64,000 bases of DNA from Tsukamurella sputi (GTDB lineage: Bacteria > Actinomycetota > Actinomycetes > Mycobacteriales > Mycobacteriaceae). The notes under the pieces are model-generated. The model saw nothing but the letters and a program-made list of their open reading frames with translations, was not told the origin of the DNA and did no database searches. Where the stretch lies: the NCBI RefSeq assembly GCF_007858445.1, contig NZ_VIGV01000001.1:310001-374000 (forward strand), read 5' to 3'. Of this stretch, positions 34,976 through 44,433 are shown in pieces (position 1 is the first letter of the stretch; every line of letters starts with the position of its first letter). The translations under genes were made by a program, and so were the position numbers.

Positions 34976-36697
34976 ATGACGTCGCTCACCGACGCCCCTG
35001 TCCCCTCCCCTGACGCCGCAGCCACGCGGCCGGCGCGCACGCGCCCGGTCAAGCGGAAGTCGGAGGGCCAGTGGAAGCTCGGATACCGCACGCCGCTCAA
35101 CGCGAACGAGCAGACCAAGCGCGACGACAACCCGCTCAACGTGCGTGCCCGGATCGAGAACATCTACTCCAAGCAGGGCTTCGAGTCGATCGACAAGGCG
35201 GATCTGCGCGGCCGGATGCGCTGGTGGGGTCTGTACACGCAGCGCGAGCAGGGCTACGACGGCACGTACACGGGCGACGAGAACATCGACCTGCTCGAGG
35301 CTCCCTACTTCATGATGCGCGTGCGGTGCGACGGCGGGAAGCTCGACGCCGCGCAGATGCGCACGCTCGGCGAGCTGTCCACCGAGTTCGGCCGGGACAC
35401 CGCCGACCTCTCGGACCGTGAGAACGTTCAGTTCCACTGGATCGAGATCGAGAACGTCCCGGAGATCTGGAAGCGCCTCGAGGCCGTCGGCCTCAAGACC
35501 ACCGAGGCGTGCGGCGACTGCCCGCGCGTGGTGCTCGGTTCCCCGCTGGCCGGCGAGTCCTTCGGCGAGGTCCTGGACCCGTCGCCCGCGATCGACGAGA
35601 TCGTGCGCCGCTACATCGGCGACCCGAAGTACTCGAACCTGCCGCGCAAGTTCAAGACCGCCATCTCGGGCCAGCAGGACGTGGTGCACGAGATCAACGA
35701 CGTGGCCTTCGTGGGCGTGGTGCACCCCGAGCACGGCCCGGGCCTGGACCTGTGGGTCGGCGGCGGCCTGTCGACGAACCCGATGCTGGCGCAGCGCGTC
35801 GGCGCGTGGATCCCGCTCGACGAGGTGCCCGACGTCTGGGAGGGCGTGGTCTCGATCTTCCGCGACTACGGGTACCGTCGACTCCGGTCGAAGGCGCGGC
35901 TGAAGTTCCTGGTCAAGGACTGGGGCATCGAGAAGTTCCGTCAGGTGCTCGAGGACGAGTACCTCGGTCGCACGCTGATCGACGGACCCGCCCCCGAGCA
36001 GCCCGAGCGCCCCATCGATCACATCGGTGTGCAGAAGCTGCGCAACGGCCTCAACGCCGTCGGCTTCTCCCCGATCGCCGGCCGTGTCTCGGGCACGGTG
36101 CTGAGCGGGGTCGCGGACGCGATGGAGCGGATCGGCACCGATCGCGCGTCCTTCACGCCGTACCAGAAGCTGATCATCCTCGACGTCCCCGACGACCAGG
36201 TCGACTCGCTCATCAACGAGTTGGCGCCGCTCGGCCTGCAGGGCCGCCCGTCGATCTGGCGCCGCAACCTCATCGCGTGCAGCGGCATCGAGTTCTGCAA
36301 GCTCTCCTTCGTGGAGACCCGCAAGCGCTCGCAGGTGCTCGTCCCCGACCTGGAGCAGCGACTGGCGGACATCAACGCCCAGCTCGACGTGCCGATCACG
36401 GTGAACATCAACGGCTGCCCCAACTCGTGCGGCCGCTCCCAGATCGCCGACATCGGCTTCAAGGGCCAGCTCGTGGACGACCACGAGGGGAATCAAGTCG
36501 AGGGCTTCCAGGTTCACCTGGGTGGAAGCCTCGGTCTCGACAGCGGGTTCGGCCGCAAGCTGCGCCAGCACAAGGTGCTGTCGACGGAGCTCGGGGATTA
36601 CATCGAACGAGTGGTGCGGAACTTCGTGGCACAGCGCGAGCCCGACGAGCGGTTCGCGCAGTGGACGCTCCGCGCCGCGGAAGAGGATCTGCGATGA
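34976..36697 (+). CDS. sirA: ferredoxin-dependent sulfite reductase
   Basis: 573 residues of the nitrite/sulfite reductase family. Two ferrodoxin-like/siroheme domains; the [4Fe-4S]-siroheme ligands are in ACSGIEFCKLSF (Cys-x5-Cys) and NGCPNSCGRSQ (Cys-x3-Cys). It reduces sulfite to sulfide with six electrons from ferredoxin. AGGAG (34966-34970) lies 5 bases before the ATG. It is first in the sirA-cysH-cysD-cysN operon and close to Rv2391; the ATGA overlap couples it to cysH. Confidence 0.95.
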   Translation: MTSLTDAPVPSPDAAATRPARTRPVKRKSEGQWKLGYRTPLNANEQTKRDDNPLNVRARIENIYSKQGFESIDKADLRGRMRWWGLYTQREQGYDGTYTGDENIDLLEAPYFMMRVRCDGGKLDAAQMRTLGELSTEFGRDTADLSDRENVQFHWIEIENVPEIWKRLEAVGLKTTEACGDCPRVVLGSPLAGESFGEVLDPSPAIDEIVRRYIGDPKYSNLPRKFKTAISGQQDVVHEINDVAFVGVVHPEHGPGLDLWVGGGLSTNPMLAQRVGAWIPLDEVPDVWEGVVSIFRDYGYRRLRSKARLKFLVKDWGIEKFRQVLEDEYLGRTLIDGPAPEQPERPIDHIGVQKLRNGLNAVGFSPIAGRVSGTVLSGVADAMERIGTDRASFTPYQKLIILDVPDDQVDSLINELAPLGLQGRPSIWRRNLIACSGIEFCKLSFVETRKRSQVLVPDLEQRLADINAQLDVPITVNINGCPNSCGRSQIADIGFKGQLVDDHEGNQVEGFQVHLGGSLGLDSGFGRKLRQHKVLSTELGDYIERVVRNFVAQREPDERFAQWTLRAAEEDLR

Positions 36698-37416
36698 CCG
36701 CACCGTCGAACCCCCTGACCGGACGCGACGCGGACGAGCTCCGCGCGCTCGCGGAGCACGCGGCCAAGGAACTGGAGGGCGCCGACGCGCTCACCCTGCT
36801 GCGCTGGACACTGGACACCTTCGGCGAGGACTTCGTCGTCGCGTCCAACATGCAGGACGGGGTGCTCGTGCACCTCGCCAAGCAGGTCCAGGACCGCCCG
36901 AAGGTGCTCTTCCTCGACACCGGCTACCACTTCCCCGAGACGATCGGCATGCGCGACGCCGTTGAGTCGATCTACGAGGTGGAACTGCTCAACGTGACGC
37001 CCGCCCAGAGCGTCGGCGAGCAGGACGCGACCGTCGGCAAGGACCTGTTCGCCAGCGACCCCGCGCAGTGCTGCAACCTGCGCAAGGTGGTGCCGCTGCG
37101 CGAGTCGCTCAAGGGCTACCGCGCATGGGTCACCGGCATCCGCCGCGTCGAGTCGCCCACCCGCGCGAACGCCCCGTTCATCTCCTTCGACGAGGGCTTC
37201 GGACTGCTCAAGGTCAACCCGATCGTCGACTGGTCCGACGAGCAGATGCAGCAGTTCATCGAGGAGAACGGCATCCTCGTGAACCCGCTGGTCGACGAGG
37301 GCTACCCGTCGATCGGCTGCCAGCCCTGCACCAACAAGCCCGCCCCCGGTTCCGACCCTCGAAGCGGCCGCTGGGCCGGCTCGACCAAGACAGAATGCGG
37401 ATTGCACGCCTCATGA
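36694..37416 (+). CDS. cysH: APS reductase (phosphoadenylylsulfate reductase family)
   Basis: 240 residues. The iron-sulfur cysteines CC (QCCNLRK) and CxxC (CQPC) are both present, which marks it as a [4Fe-4S] enzyme that uses APS rather than PAPS, and the catalytic Cys is in the C-terminal TKTECGLH motif. It reduces APS to sulfite with thioredoxin. The ATG overlaps the sirA stop and its own stop overlaps cysD. Confidence 0.95.
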   Translation: MTAPSNPLTGRDADELRALAEHAAKELEGADALTLLRWTLDTFGEDFVVASNMQDGVLVHLAKQVQDRPKVLFLDTGYHFPETIGMRDAVESIYEVELLNVTPAQSVGEQDATVGKDLFASDPAQCCNLRKVVPLRESLKGYRAWVTGIRRVESPTRANAPFISFDEGFGLLKVNPIVDWSDEQMQQFIEENGILVNPLVDEGYPSIGCQPCTNKPAPGSDPRSGRWAGSTKTECGLHAS

Positions 37417-38339
37417 CCATCATCGAACCCACGGCCCCCGCCACCAGCGATTTCAGCACGCTCGACGCCCTCGAGTCCGAGGCCGTCCACATCTTCCGCG
37501 AAGTCGCGGGCGAGTTCGAGCGCCCCGTCATCCTCTTCTCGGGCGGCAAGGACTCGACGGTGCTGCTGCACCTCGCGGTGAAGGCCTTCTGGCCGGCGCC
37601 GCTGCCCTTCGCGCTGCTGCACGTCGACACGGGCCACAACCTGCCCGAGGTGCTCGAGTTCCGCGACAAGATGGTCGAGAAGTACAACCTCCGCCTGCAC
37701 GTGGCGAAGGTCGAGGACTACCTCGCCGACGGCCGGCTGGAGGAGCGCGCCGACGGCATCCGCAACCCGCTGCAGACGGTGCCCCTGCTGGACGCGATCT
37801 CCGAGAACCGGTTCGACGCCGTCTTCGGCGGCGGCCGCCGCGACGAGGAGCGCGCCCGCGCCAAGGAGCGCATCTTCTCGCTGCGCAACGCCTTCGGCCA
37901 GTGGGATCCGAAGCGACAGCGCCCGGAGCTGTGGAACCTCTACAACGGCCGGCACGCACCGGGCGAGCACGTCCGCGTGTTCCCCATCAGCAACTTCACC
38001 GAGCTGGACATCTGGCGGTACATCGCCCGCGAGGACATCGAGCTGGCGTCGATCTACTACGCCCACGAGCGTGAGGTCTACAACCGCGACGGGATGCTCA
38101 TGACGTCCGGCGTGTGGGGCGGCCCGCGCGAGGGCGAGGAGGTGCGGACCCTGTCGGTGCGCTACCGCACCGTCGGCGACGGGTCCACCACGGGCGCGAT
38201 CGAGTCCACCGCGTCGACGAACGAGCAGATCATGGCCGAGGTCGCGGCGTCGCGGCTCACCGAGCGCGGCGCCACCCGCGGCGACGATCGCGTCTCGGAG
38301 GCCGCCATGGAGGACCGCAAGAAGGAAGGCTACTTCTGA
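37413..38339 (+). CDS. cysD: sulfate adenylyltransferase small subunit
   Basis: 308 residues. PP-loop SGGKDSTVLLHLA at about 45, then HVDTGHNLPEVLEFRD, GGGRRDEERARAKERIFSLR and NFTELDIWRYIAREDIELASIYYAH. With CysN it forms APS from sulfate and ATP. ATGA overlap with cysH and TGATG overlap with cysN. Confidence 0.96.
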   Translation: MTIIEPTAPATSDFSTLDALESEAVHIFREVAGEFERPVILFSGGKDSTVLLHLAVKAFWPAPLPFALLHVDTGHNLPEVLEFRDKMVEKYNLRLHVAKVEDYLADGRLEERADGIRNPLQTVPLLDAISENRFDAVFGGGRRDEERARAKERIFSLRNAFGQWDPKRQRPELWNLYNGRHAPGEHVRVFPISNFTELDIWRYIAREDIELASIYYAHEREVYNRDGMLMTSGVWGGPREGEEVRTLSVRYRTVGDGSTTGAIESTASTNEQIMAEVAASRLTERGATRGDDRVSEAAMEDRKKEGYF

Positions 38340-39616
38340 TGTCGCAGGCTCCCGCACTGCTGCGCCTGGCCACGGCCGGCTCCGTCGACGACGGCAAGTC
38401 CACTCTCGTCGGGCGACTGTTGTACGACACCAAGTCGGTCCTCGCCGACCAGATCGACGCCGTCACTCGCGCATCTGTCGACAAGGGGCTCGACACGCCC
38501 GACCTGTCTCTGCTGGTGGACGGCCTGCGCGCCGAGCGCGAGCAGGGCATCACCATCGACGTGGCCTACCGCTACTTCGCGACGCCCAACCGGTCGTTCA
38601 TCCTGGCCGACACCCCCGGGCACGTGCAGTACACCCGCAACACGGTCTCGGGCGCGTCCACGGCCCAGGTCGTGATCCTGCTGACCGACGCGCGCAAGGG
38701 CGTCATCGAGCAGACCCGCCGGCACGCCGCCGTGCTCTCGCTGCTGGGCGTCCCGCGCCTGGTGCTCGCGGTGAACAAGATCGACCTCGTGGAGGATCCC
38801 GCAACGGTCTTCCAGGAGATCTCCGCCGAGTTCCGGGCGCTCACCGGCTCGCTGGGCTGGGCCGACGACGCCGTGCACGCGATCCCCGTGTCCGCGCTGC
38901 ACGGCGACAACGTGGCGTCGCGATCCGAGAAGACGCCGTACTACGACGGCCCGTCGCTCATCGAGCACCTCGAGTCGATCCCGACCGACCCGGACACGAA
39001 GCCGATCGGTTTCCGCTTCCCGGTGCAGTACGTGATCCGGCCGCGCACGCCCGAGTACCCCGATTACCGCGGGTACGCCGGGCAGGTGGCCGCGGGCACC
39101 GTCGACGTGGGCGACGAGGTGCTGGTTCTCCCTGCCGGCACCCGCAGCCGCGTCGAGCGCATCGACACCCCGGACGGCGAGCTCGCTTCGGCGCACACCG
39201 GTCGCTCGGTCACGGTGATCCTCGCCGACGACGTGGACGTCTCGCGCGGTGACGTCATCGTCTCCGCTGCCGACGCCCCCGAGCCGCGGCAGCAGTTCGA
39301 GGCGACGGTGTGCTGGCTGGCCGAGAAGCCGCTGCGCATCGGCGCCCGCCTGCTGCTCAAGCACGGCACGAAGACCACGCAGGCCATCGTCGGCGGGCTG
39401 GACGCGGTGTTCGACGAGCAGAACCTCACCGTCGGCGAGGGAACCACGTTGGAGCTGAACCAGATCGGCCGTATCTCCGTGCAGACCGCGGAGCCGATCG
39501 TCGCCGACGACTACGACAAGAACCGCGAGATGGGCTCGTTCCTGCTCATCGATCCCGCCGGCGGCAACACCCTCGCCGCCGGGTTGGTCGGGGACGCCCT
39601 GGCGCACCTGGTCTGA
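38339..39616 (+). CDS. cysN: sulfate adenylyltransferase GTPase subunit
   Basis: 425 residues. EF-Tu-like GTPase: GSVDDGKSTLVGRLLYD, DTPGHVQYTRN, NKIDLV, followed by two beta-barrel domains. GTP hydrolysis drives APS synthesis by CysD. It stops where the GTPase part ends; the APS-kinase (CysC) domain fused in M. tuberculosis CysNC is missing, which fits direct reduction of APS by the CysH here. Followed by a strong hairpin. Confidence 0.95.
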   Translation: MSQAPALLRLATAGSVDDGKSTLVGRLLYDTKSVLADQIDAVTRASVDKGLDTPDLSLLVDGLRAEREQGITIDVAYRYFATPNRSFILADTPGHVQYTRNTVSGASTAQVVILLTDARKGVIEQTRRHAAVLSLLGVPRLVLAVNKIDLVEDPATVFQEISAEFRALTGSLGWADDAVHAIPVSALHGDNVASRSEKTPYYDGPSLIEHLESIPTDPDTKPIGFRFPVQYVIRPRTPEYPDYRGYAGQVAAGTVDVGDEVLVLPAGTRSRVERIDTPDGELASAHTGRSVTVILADDVDVSRGDVIVSAADAPEPRQQFEATVCWLAEKPLRIGARLLLKHGTKTTQAIVGGLDAVFDEQNLTVGEGTTLELNQIGRISVQTAEPIVADDYDKNREMGSFLLIDPAGGNTLAAGLVGDALAHLV

Positions 39617-39630
39617 ACAGTTCGACGGTC

Positions 39631-39670
39631 CGCCGGCCGCACTCCCGTTCCCCGGGGGGTGCGGCCGGCG
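39631..39670. terminator. hairpin terminator after cysN
   Basis: CGCCGGCCGCAC (39631-39642) pairs with GTGCGGCCGGCG (39659-39670), extended by CCC/GGG across one mismatch. It lies between convergent cysN and the eis-like gene. Confidence 0.8.
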
Positions 39671-39681
39671 TCGTCGTTACG

Positions 39682-40920
39682 TCAGAAGTGCTCGACTCCC
39701 CACGGTCGGCGGGGGCTGAACAGCATGAGGTCGGCGCGGGCCGCGGCCCCGTCGTTCAGCTCGCGCACCGAACCGACGGCCACCCGACGCGCGACGGGCT
39801 CGTCGGAGAGCCACAGCCGACCGAGGTCGGTGACGTCGAGGGCGAGATCCGCGGGCTCGTCCGTCGGGACGCACTGCCCCGCGCCACCGTCGGACGTGAT
39901 CAGGAACCGCCCGTGCGCGGGGCCGGGGCCGGCACCGTCGAACCCGGGGTCGGTGACGTCGAGGACGAGGCGGCCCGGGGCGGCGTAGGTGCGCGACGCG
40001 AACAGGGCGGGTACGTCGAAGGGCCTGAGCCACAGCATGTCACAGCGGTTCGACACCTGGACGATCCGCGGATCGTCGGGGACGGTGGTCACGATGTCGT
40101 CGAGCGCGCGCTGCGGCGCGACGACGGCGGTGACCCAGTCGATGCTCATGGCGAACGCCCACAGCTCGCGTTCGGCGGCCGCGTCCACGCCGAGCAGTTC
40201 GACGATGGTCACGGTCGAGTCGGGCCGGGAGTCGGTCCACTTGTTCGCGACGGTGTAGGTCAGCACGCCCGCGACGTCCCCGTCGCGACGCAGGACGAGA
40301 CGCTGTTTGTCGTCGCTCTTGCCGAGCAGGCCCGCGGCCTGCCGGCCGTTCATCTCGAGACGTGAGACGCGGCCGGGGATGTTCACGCGCTCGCGGATCC
40401 GGTCGGCGGCGGCCAGGTAGTCCTCGCCTGCGACGTACCGCAGCTCGCCCGACCGTCGCGCCGGCAGGTTGCTGCGGTCGACCGATATCCGGTAGTCGAC
40501 GACCTCGGTGCTCTGGCCGAAGCCGTACCGGCCGTAGATGGCGTACTCCGCGGCGATCAGTGTCGCCGCGGCCGCGCCGTCGGCGAGCGCGTCGGAGAGG
40601 CACTCACGCATGTGCGTCCCGAGGATGCCACGGCGGCGATGGGTCGGCAGCACAGTGACCGCCGAGACGGCGCGGACGGGCACCGTCGCACCACCGACCG
40701 CGGTGATCCGCTGATCGAAGGACAGGAAGGTCCCCACGGTCCGGCGGTCCGCGACGGCGACACGGTGGTCGAGTGCCTCGAGATCGGCGAGGATCGCCTC
40801 CGTCCACGCATCGGCGTTCTCCATCCGGTGCTGGAACCCGATGGAAGCGCACTCCTGGAATCCCGCGTACTGCTCCGGGGTGCGCACACGCTGGAAATCG
40901 ATACCGTTCGAATCGGTCAT
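39682..40920 (-). CDS. eis: Eis-family GNAT N-acetyltransferase
   Basis: 412 residues, the Eis size. N-terminal GNAT with acetyl-CoA loop VLPTHRRRGILGTHM, the tyrosine-containing YAIYGRYGFGQ (general acid candidate), a second GNAT-like region, and a sterol-carrier-like C-terminal domain that ends in WGVEHF with the C-terminal Phe whose carboxylate is catalytic in Eis. Eis enzymes acetylate amines of aminoglycosides and proteins; the native substrate is unknown. ATG at 40920 with a leaderless promoter. Its position between two sulfur operons has no obvious meaning. Confidence 0.9.
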   Translation of the reverse strand: MTDSNGIDFQRVRTPEQYAGFQECASIGFQHRMENADAWTEAILADLEALDHRVAVADRRTVGTFLSFDQRITAVGGATVPVRAVSAVTVLPTHRRRGILGTHMRECLSDALADGAAAATLIAAEYAIYGRYGFGQSTEVVDYRISVDRSNLPARRSGELRYVAGEDYLAAADRIRERVNIPGRVSRLEMNGRQAAGLLGKSDDKQRLVLRRDGDVAGVLTYTVANKWTDSRPDSTVTIVELLGVDAAAERELWAFAMSIDWVTAVVAPQRALDDIVTTVPDDPRIVQVSNRCDMLWLRPFDVPALFASRTYAAPGRLVLDVTDPGFDGAGPGPAHGRFLITSDGGAGQCVPTDEPADLALDVTDLGRLWLSDEPVARRVAVGSVRELNDGAAARADLMLFSPRRPWGVEHF

Positions 40921-40933
40921 ACCGCCAACGTTA
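40921..40933 (-). promoter_or_regulatory. probable leaderless promoter of the eis-like gene
   Basis: On the minus strand TAACGT (40928-40933) ends 7 bases before the ATG at 40920. Confidence 0.5.
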
Positions 40934-40953
40934 CCGGCGCGCACAACCGGATT

Positions 40954-41799
40954 TCAGCATCCCCACCCGCAGCGGTGCACGCCGAGGATCTTCCCGTCCA
41001 GCCCCGCGACCAGGTGGGAATCGAGACCGTTGCTGTTCACGCCGACCCACACCTGCCCGCCGTCATCACCGCCGACGGTGACCCGGAAGGGAACGGTGCG
41101 CGGGAGCGTCCCGGACGTGAGCCCGAGCTGCTCCGGGGCCGCGGCGATCAGCGCCGCGAGGCGCCGGGTGTCGAGCTTCGCCACGTCCACGCGAAGGTTC
41201 GGGTCCGACGAGACCGCCAGGCCGCCGTAAACCTCACGCTCGTGGAAGGCGCCGCCGAGCGAATAGGTGTACCGGGCGGAGCCCGTCGGGGACACGGCCT
41301 CGGGAATGCTCACCACCGCCTTGTCGCGGTAGAAGTGCACTCCCTCGATCACCGTGGTGCCGAACTTCGCGCGGATCGCCCACACCACCTCGTCGAGACC
41401 CGCCGCGGCGAAGACGGGCCCACCGACGAGGCGGTCGGTCTCGGGCGACAGCACCGTGGCCGCCGGCCGGTCGTTTCCGCGCTCGGAGGTCCACACGAAC
41501 GCCCCAGCCACGATCGCGATCGCTGCGAGGAGCGCGGCGGCGACGACCGCCGTCCGCGCTCGGTGCACGCCGCGCCGCGGCTGCACGACGGGGAGTTGGA
41601 GGTCGTGCAGGGAGACGTCCAATTCCCGCACTGTGACTGCTGAGCGCGCCGCGGCCAGTCGGTCGAGGTGCTCGTCGGCCGTCAGCTGGCCATCGGTGAA
41701 GGCCTCGTCGAGACGGGCCATGGCCCACAGCCGATCGATGTCCCGCGCCCGCAGTTCCGTACCGTGCGACTCCCGCGGTTCTTCATGCCGCGCCCTCAT
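40954..41799 (-). CDS. DUF1707 single-pass membrane protein
   Basis: 281 residues. N-terminal DUF1707 motif (ELRARDIDRLWAMARLDEAFTDGQLTADEHLDRLAAA), one membrane helix (TAVVAAALLAAIAIVAGAFVW), and an extracytoplasmic domain of about 160 residues ending in HRCGWGC, with the two cysteines perhaps disulfide-bonded. DUF1707 is common in actinobacteria; function unknown. The ATG at 41799 is favoured over a GTG at 41805 because TACGGT lies 7 bases upstream. Confidence 0.82.
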   Translation of the reverse strand: MRARHEEPRESHGTELRARDIDRLWAMARLDEAFTDGQLTADEHLDRLAAARSAVTVRELDVSLHDLQLPVVQPRRGVHRARTAVVAAALLAAIAIVAGAFVWTSERGNDRPAATVLSPETDRLVGGPVFAAAGLDEVVWAIRAKFGTTVIEGVHFYRDKAVVSIPEAVSPTGSARYTYSLGGAFHEREVYGGLAVSSDPNLRVDVAKLDTRRLAALIAAAPEQLGLTSGTLPRTVPFRVTVGGDDGGQVWVGVNSNGLDSHLVAGLDGKILGVHRCGWGC

Positions 41800-41812
41800 G
41801 TTCACGACCGTA
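41800..41812 (-). promoter_or_regulatory. probable leaderless promoter of the DUF1707 gene
   Basis: On the minus strand TACGGT (41807-41812) ends 7 bases before the ATG at 41799. Confidence 0.5.
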
Positions 41813-41835
41813 CATCGACGGGATCCCGCCCGACG

Positions 41836-42834
41836 CTACTTCGCGGCGGCGATCTCCGGGACGTGCGTGGCGCGCACGTAGACGGCATCTCCGTCCGCGA
41901 GGTCCAGCGCAGTGGCGTCGCCGCGGGTGATCTGCGCGTGGAAGCGCTCCCCCGTCGCGGCGTTCTTCAGCTCGACGCGGACCTCGAAGCCGAGGTAGAC
42001 GACGCGCTCGACCTCGGCGCGCAGGACGCCCGCCTCCTCGGAGGTCTGCTCCCCCTGCCGGGCCAGCTCGGGGGTCCGGCCCACGCGGATGTCGTGCGGA
42101 CGCACCAGCACACCGTTGAGCTTCGCCACCGAGCCGAGGAAGGACATGACGAACTCGGACTCGGGCCGGTCGTAGACGTCCGCGGGAGTGCCGACCTGCT
42201 CGATCCGGCCCTTGTTGAGCACGGCGATGCGGTCGGCGATGTCGAGCGCCTCCTGCTGGTCGTGGGTCACGATGACCGTGGTCACGTGCACCTCGTCGTG
42301 CAGGCGCCGCAGCCAGGCCCGCAGCTCGTCGCGGACCTTCGCGTCGAGCGCGCCGAAGGGCTCGTCGAGCAGCAGAACCTGCGGGTCCACCGCGAGCGCG
42401 CGCGCGAGCGCCATGCGCTGCCGCTGGCCGCCCGACAGCTGCGCCGGGTACCGGGTCTGGAACCCCGTGAGCCCGACGACCTCGAGCAGATCGTCGACCT
42501 TGGCCTTGACCTCCGCCGCCGGCCGCTTACGGATCTTCAGCCCGAAGGCGACGTTCTCGCGCACCGTCATGTGCTTGAACGCCGCGTAGTGCTGGAAGAC
42601 GAAGCCGATGTCGCGCTGCTGCGGCGTCGCGTACGTCACGTCGACACCGTTGATCTCGACGAGGCCCGAGTCGAGCCGGTCGAGGCCGGCGATCGAGCGG
42701 AGCAGCGTCGACTTGCCCGAACCGGAGGGCCCGAGCAGCGCGGTCAGCGAGCCGTCGGGAATCTCCAGGGAGACATCGTCCAGGGCCGCGAAGTCGCCGT
42801 AGCGCTTGTTGGCTCCCACCACGTTAATCGTCAT
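41836..42834 (-). CDS. cysA: sulfate ABC transporter ATP-binding protein
   Basis: 332 residues. Walker [12 protein letters not shown], signature [15 protein letters not shown], Walker [14 protein letters not shown]-loop VTHDQQEA, then a TOBE-like C-terminal domain. It energises sulfate/thiosulfate uptake with CysT, CysW and SubI. Last gene of the importer operon; its start lies inside the 3' end of cysW (11-base overlap). Corresponds to Rv2397c. Confidence 0.95.
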   Translation of the reverse strand: MTINVVGANKRYGDFAALDDVSLEIPDGSLTALLGPSGSGKSTLLRSIAGLDRLDSGLVEINGVDVTYATPQQRDIGFVFQHYAAFKHMTVRENVAFGLKIRKRPAAEVKAKVDDLLEVVGLTGFQTRYPAQLSGGQRQRMALARALAVDPQVLLLDEPFGALDAKVRDELRAWLRRLHDEVHVTTVIVTHDQQEALDIADRIAVLNKGRIEQVGTPADVYDRPESEFVMSFLGSVAKLNGVLVRPHDIRVGRTPELARQGEQTSEEAGVLRAEVERVVYLGFEVRVELKNAATGERFHAQITRGDATALDLADGDAVYVRATHVPEIAAAK

Positions 42835-43642
42835 CGCGATTCCTCCTGCGGGTCGCTTCGAGCAAGGACATCACCACCAGCGCGACGAGCGCCAGCAGCA
42901 TGAGCAGTGTCGCGGCGGCGTACGCCCCGAAGGTGTTGTAGTCGTCGTGGTTGCGCGAGCTCACCAGCAGCGTGAGCGTCTGCGAGATGCCCGGGAAGTT
43001 CGACGAGACCATGAGCACGGCGCCGTACTCGCCGAGCGCACGCGCGATGGTGAGCACCACGCCGTAGGTCAGGCCCCAGCGGATGGCGGGCAGCGTGATC
43101 CGCCAGAAGGTCTGCCAAGCGCTCGCGCCGAGGGTCGCGGCGGCCTGCTCCTGGTCCTGCCCGATCTCGTGCAGCACCGGCTCCACCTCGCGGACCACGA
43201 AGGGCAGCGTCACGAAGGTCGTGGCGAGCACCATGCCCGGGAGCCCGAAGATGATCCGGAAGCCGAGCGATTCGATGCCGCCGAACCAGCCGCCGACGCC
43301 CCACAGCATGATCAGCGCGACGCCCACGACCACGGGTGAGACGGCGAAGGGCAGATCGACCGCGGCCTGCAGCGCGGACTTGCCCCGGAACCTCCCCCGC
43401 GCCAGGGCCAGCGCCACGAGGACACCGAAGATCACGTTCAGCGGCACGACGATCGCGACGATGAGCACAGAGAGCTGCAGCGCCGAGATGGCCGCCGGGG
43501 TGGTGATCCAGGCCCAGAACTCGCCGAAGCCGCGCTCGAACGAGCGGTAGAGGATCACGCCGATCGGCAGTACCAGCAGCACCAGGAGGTACAGCAGCGC
43601 CACTGATCGCAGGCTCAGCACCGTCTTCTTGGAGAGGTTCAT
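42824..43642 (-). CDS. cysW: sulfate ABC transporter permease CysW
   Basis: 272 residues, six membrane helices. The permease EAA motif is [27 protein letters not shown], which contacts the ATPase. It overlaps the cysT stop by 4 bases. Matches Rv2398c. Confidence 0.94.
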   Translation of the reverse strand: MNLSKKTVLSLRSVALLYLLVLLVLPIGVILYRSFERGFGEFWAWITTPAAISALQLSVLIVAIVVPLNVIFGVLVALALARGRFRGKSALQAAVDLPFAVSPVVVGVALIMLWGVGGWFGGIESLGFRIIFGLPGMVLATTFVTLPFVVREVEPVLHEIGQDQEQAAATLGASAWQTFWRITLPAIRWGLTYGVVLTIARALGEYGAVLMVSSNFPGISQTLTLLVSSRNHDDYNTFGAYAAATLLMLLALVALVVMSLLEATRRRNRDDD

Positions 43643-44433
43643 TCCGCGTTCTCCTCCCGCTTGGCGGTCCTCGCCCCGACGAACCGCATCACGGCCAGCA
43701 GGACGAAGGCGATGGCCAGCAGCGCCACCGAGACGGCGGAAGCCGCTACCTGGTTGTCGACCTCCAACTGCTGCTGGATGTACTGCGAGGCCACCTGGGT
43801 CTCACCCGGGATGTTGCCGCCGACGAGCACGACCGAGCCGAACTCGCCGATCGCGCGGGTGAAGGCGAGGCCGGCGCCCGACAGGATGGCCGGCAACAGC
43901 GTGGGGATGATGATCTTCGCGACGATGACCCGGTTCGGCGCGCCCAGCGACGCCGCGGCCTCCTCGACCTCGCGGTCGAGTTCGATGAGCACAGGCTGCA
44001 CCTGTCGCACCACGAAGGGCAGGGTCACGAAGGCGAGCGCGATGACGATCGCCGGCTGCGTGGCGTTGAGCGTCAGCCCGATGGGGCTGTCCGGGCCGTA
44101 CAGCGAGAGCAGCACGATCGACGCGACGATGGTCGGCAGAGCGAAGGGCAGGTCGATCAGAGCGTTGACGATGCCCTTGCCCGGGAAGTCGTCGCGCACC
44201 AGCACCCAGGCGATGACGGTGCCCATGACCACGTTGATCACGGTCACCAGCAGTGAGACCCACACGGTGATGACGAGCGTGGAGACGGCGTTCTTCGCGG
44301 TCAGCGCGTCCCAGAAGCCCGACCAGCCGTGGTCGAAGGCCTTGGTGGTGATCGCGGCGATGGGCAGCAGGACGATCAGCGAGATCCACAGCCACGCGAC
44401 GCCGATCCGCAGCGGGTTGATGAGGCGACGCAT
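43639..44433 (-). CDS. cysT: sulfate ABC transporter permease CysT
   Basis: 264 residues from the ATG at 44433 (a GTG one codon earlier is possible). Six membrane helices and EAA loop EEAAASLGAPNRVIVAKIIIPTLLPAIL. It pairs with CysW in the membrane. Its start overlaps the subI stop (TGATG). Matches Rv2399c. Confidence 0.94.
   Translation of the reverse strand: MRRLINPLRIGVAWLWISLIVLLPIAAITTKAFDHGWSGFWDALTAKNAVSTLVITVWVSLLVTVINVVMGTVIAWVLVRDDFPGKGIVNALIDLPFALPTIVASIVLLSLYGPDSPIGLTLNATQPAIVIALAFVTLPFVVRQVQPVLIELDREVEEAAASLGAPNRVIVAKIIIPTLLPAILSGAGLAFTRAIGEFGSVVLVGGNIPGETQVASQYIQQQLEVDNQVAASAVSVALLAIAFVLLAVMRFVGARTAKREENAE

Noticed and set aside
34889-36703. 604-codon open frame antisense to sirA
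   Set aside because: Same mirror-frame composition; sirA motifs are unambiguous on the plus strand.
36459-36920. separate minus-strand gene at the sirA-cysH junction
   Set aside because: It lies over the ATGA overlap of two clear genes and has no ribosome binding site.
39631-39670. attenuator similar to the sirA leader
   Set aside because: It lies after cysN between convergent genes, with one stable stem and no alternative pairing, so it is a terminator.
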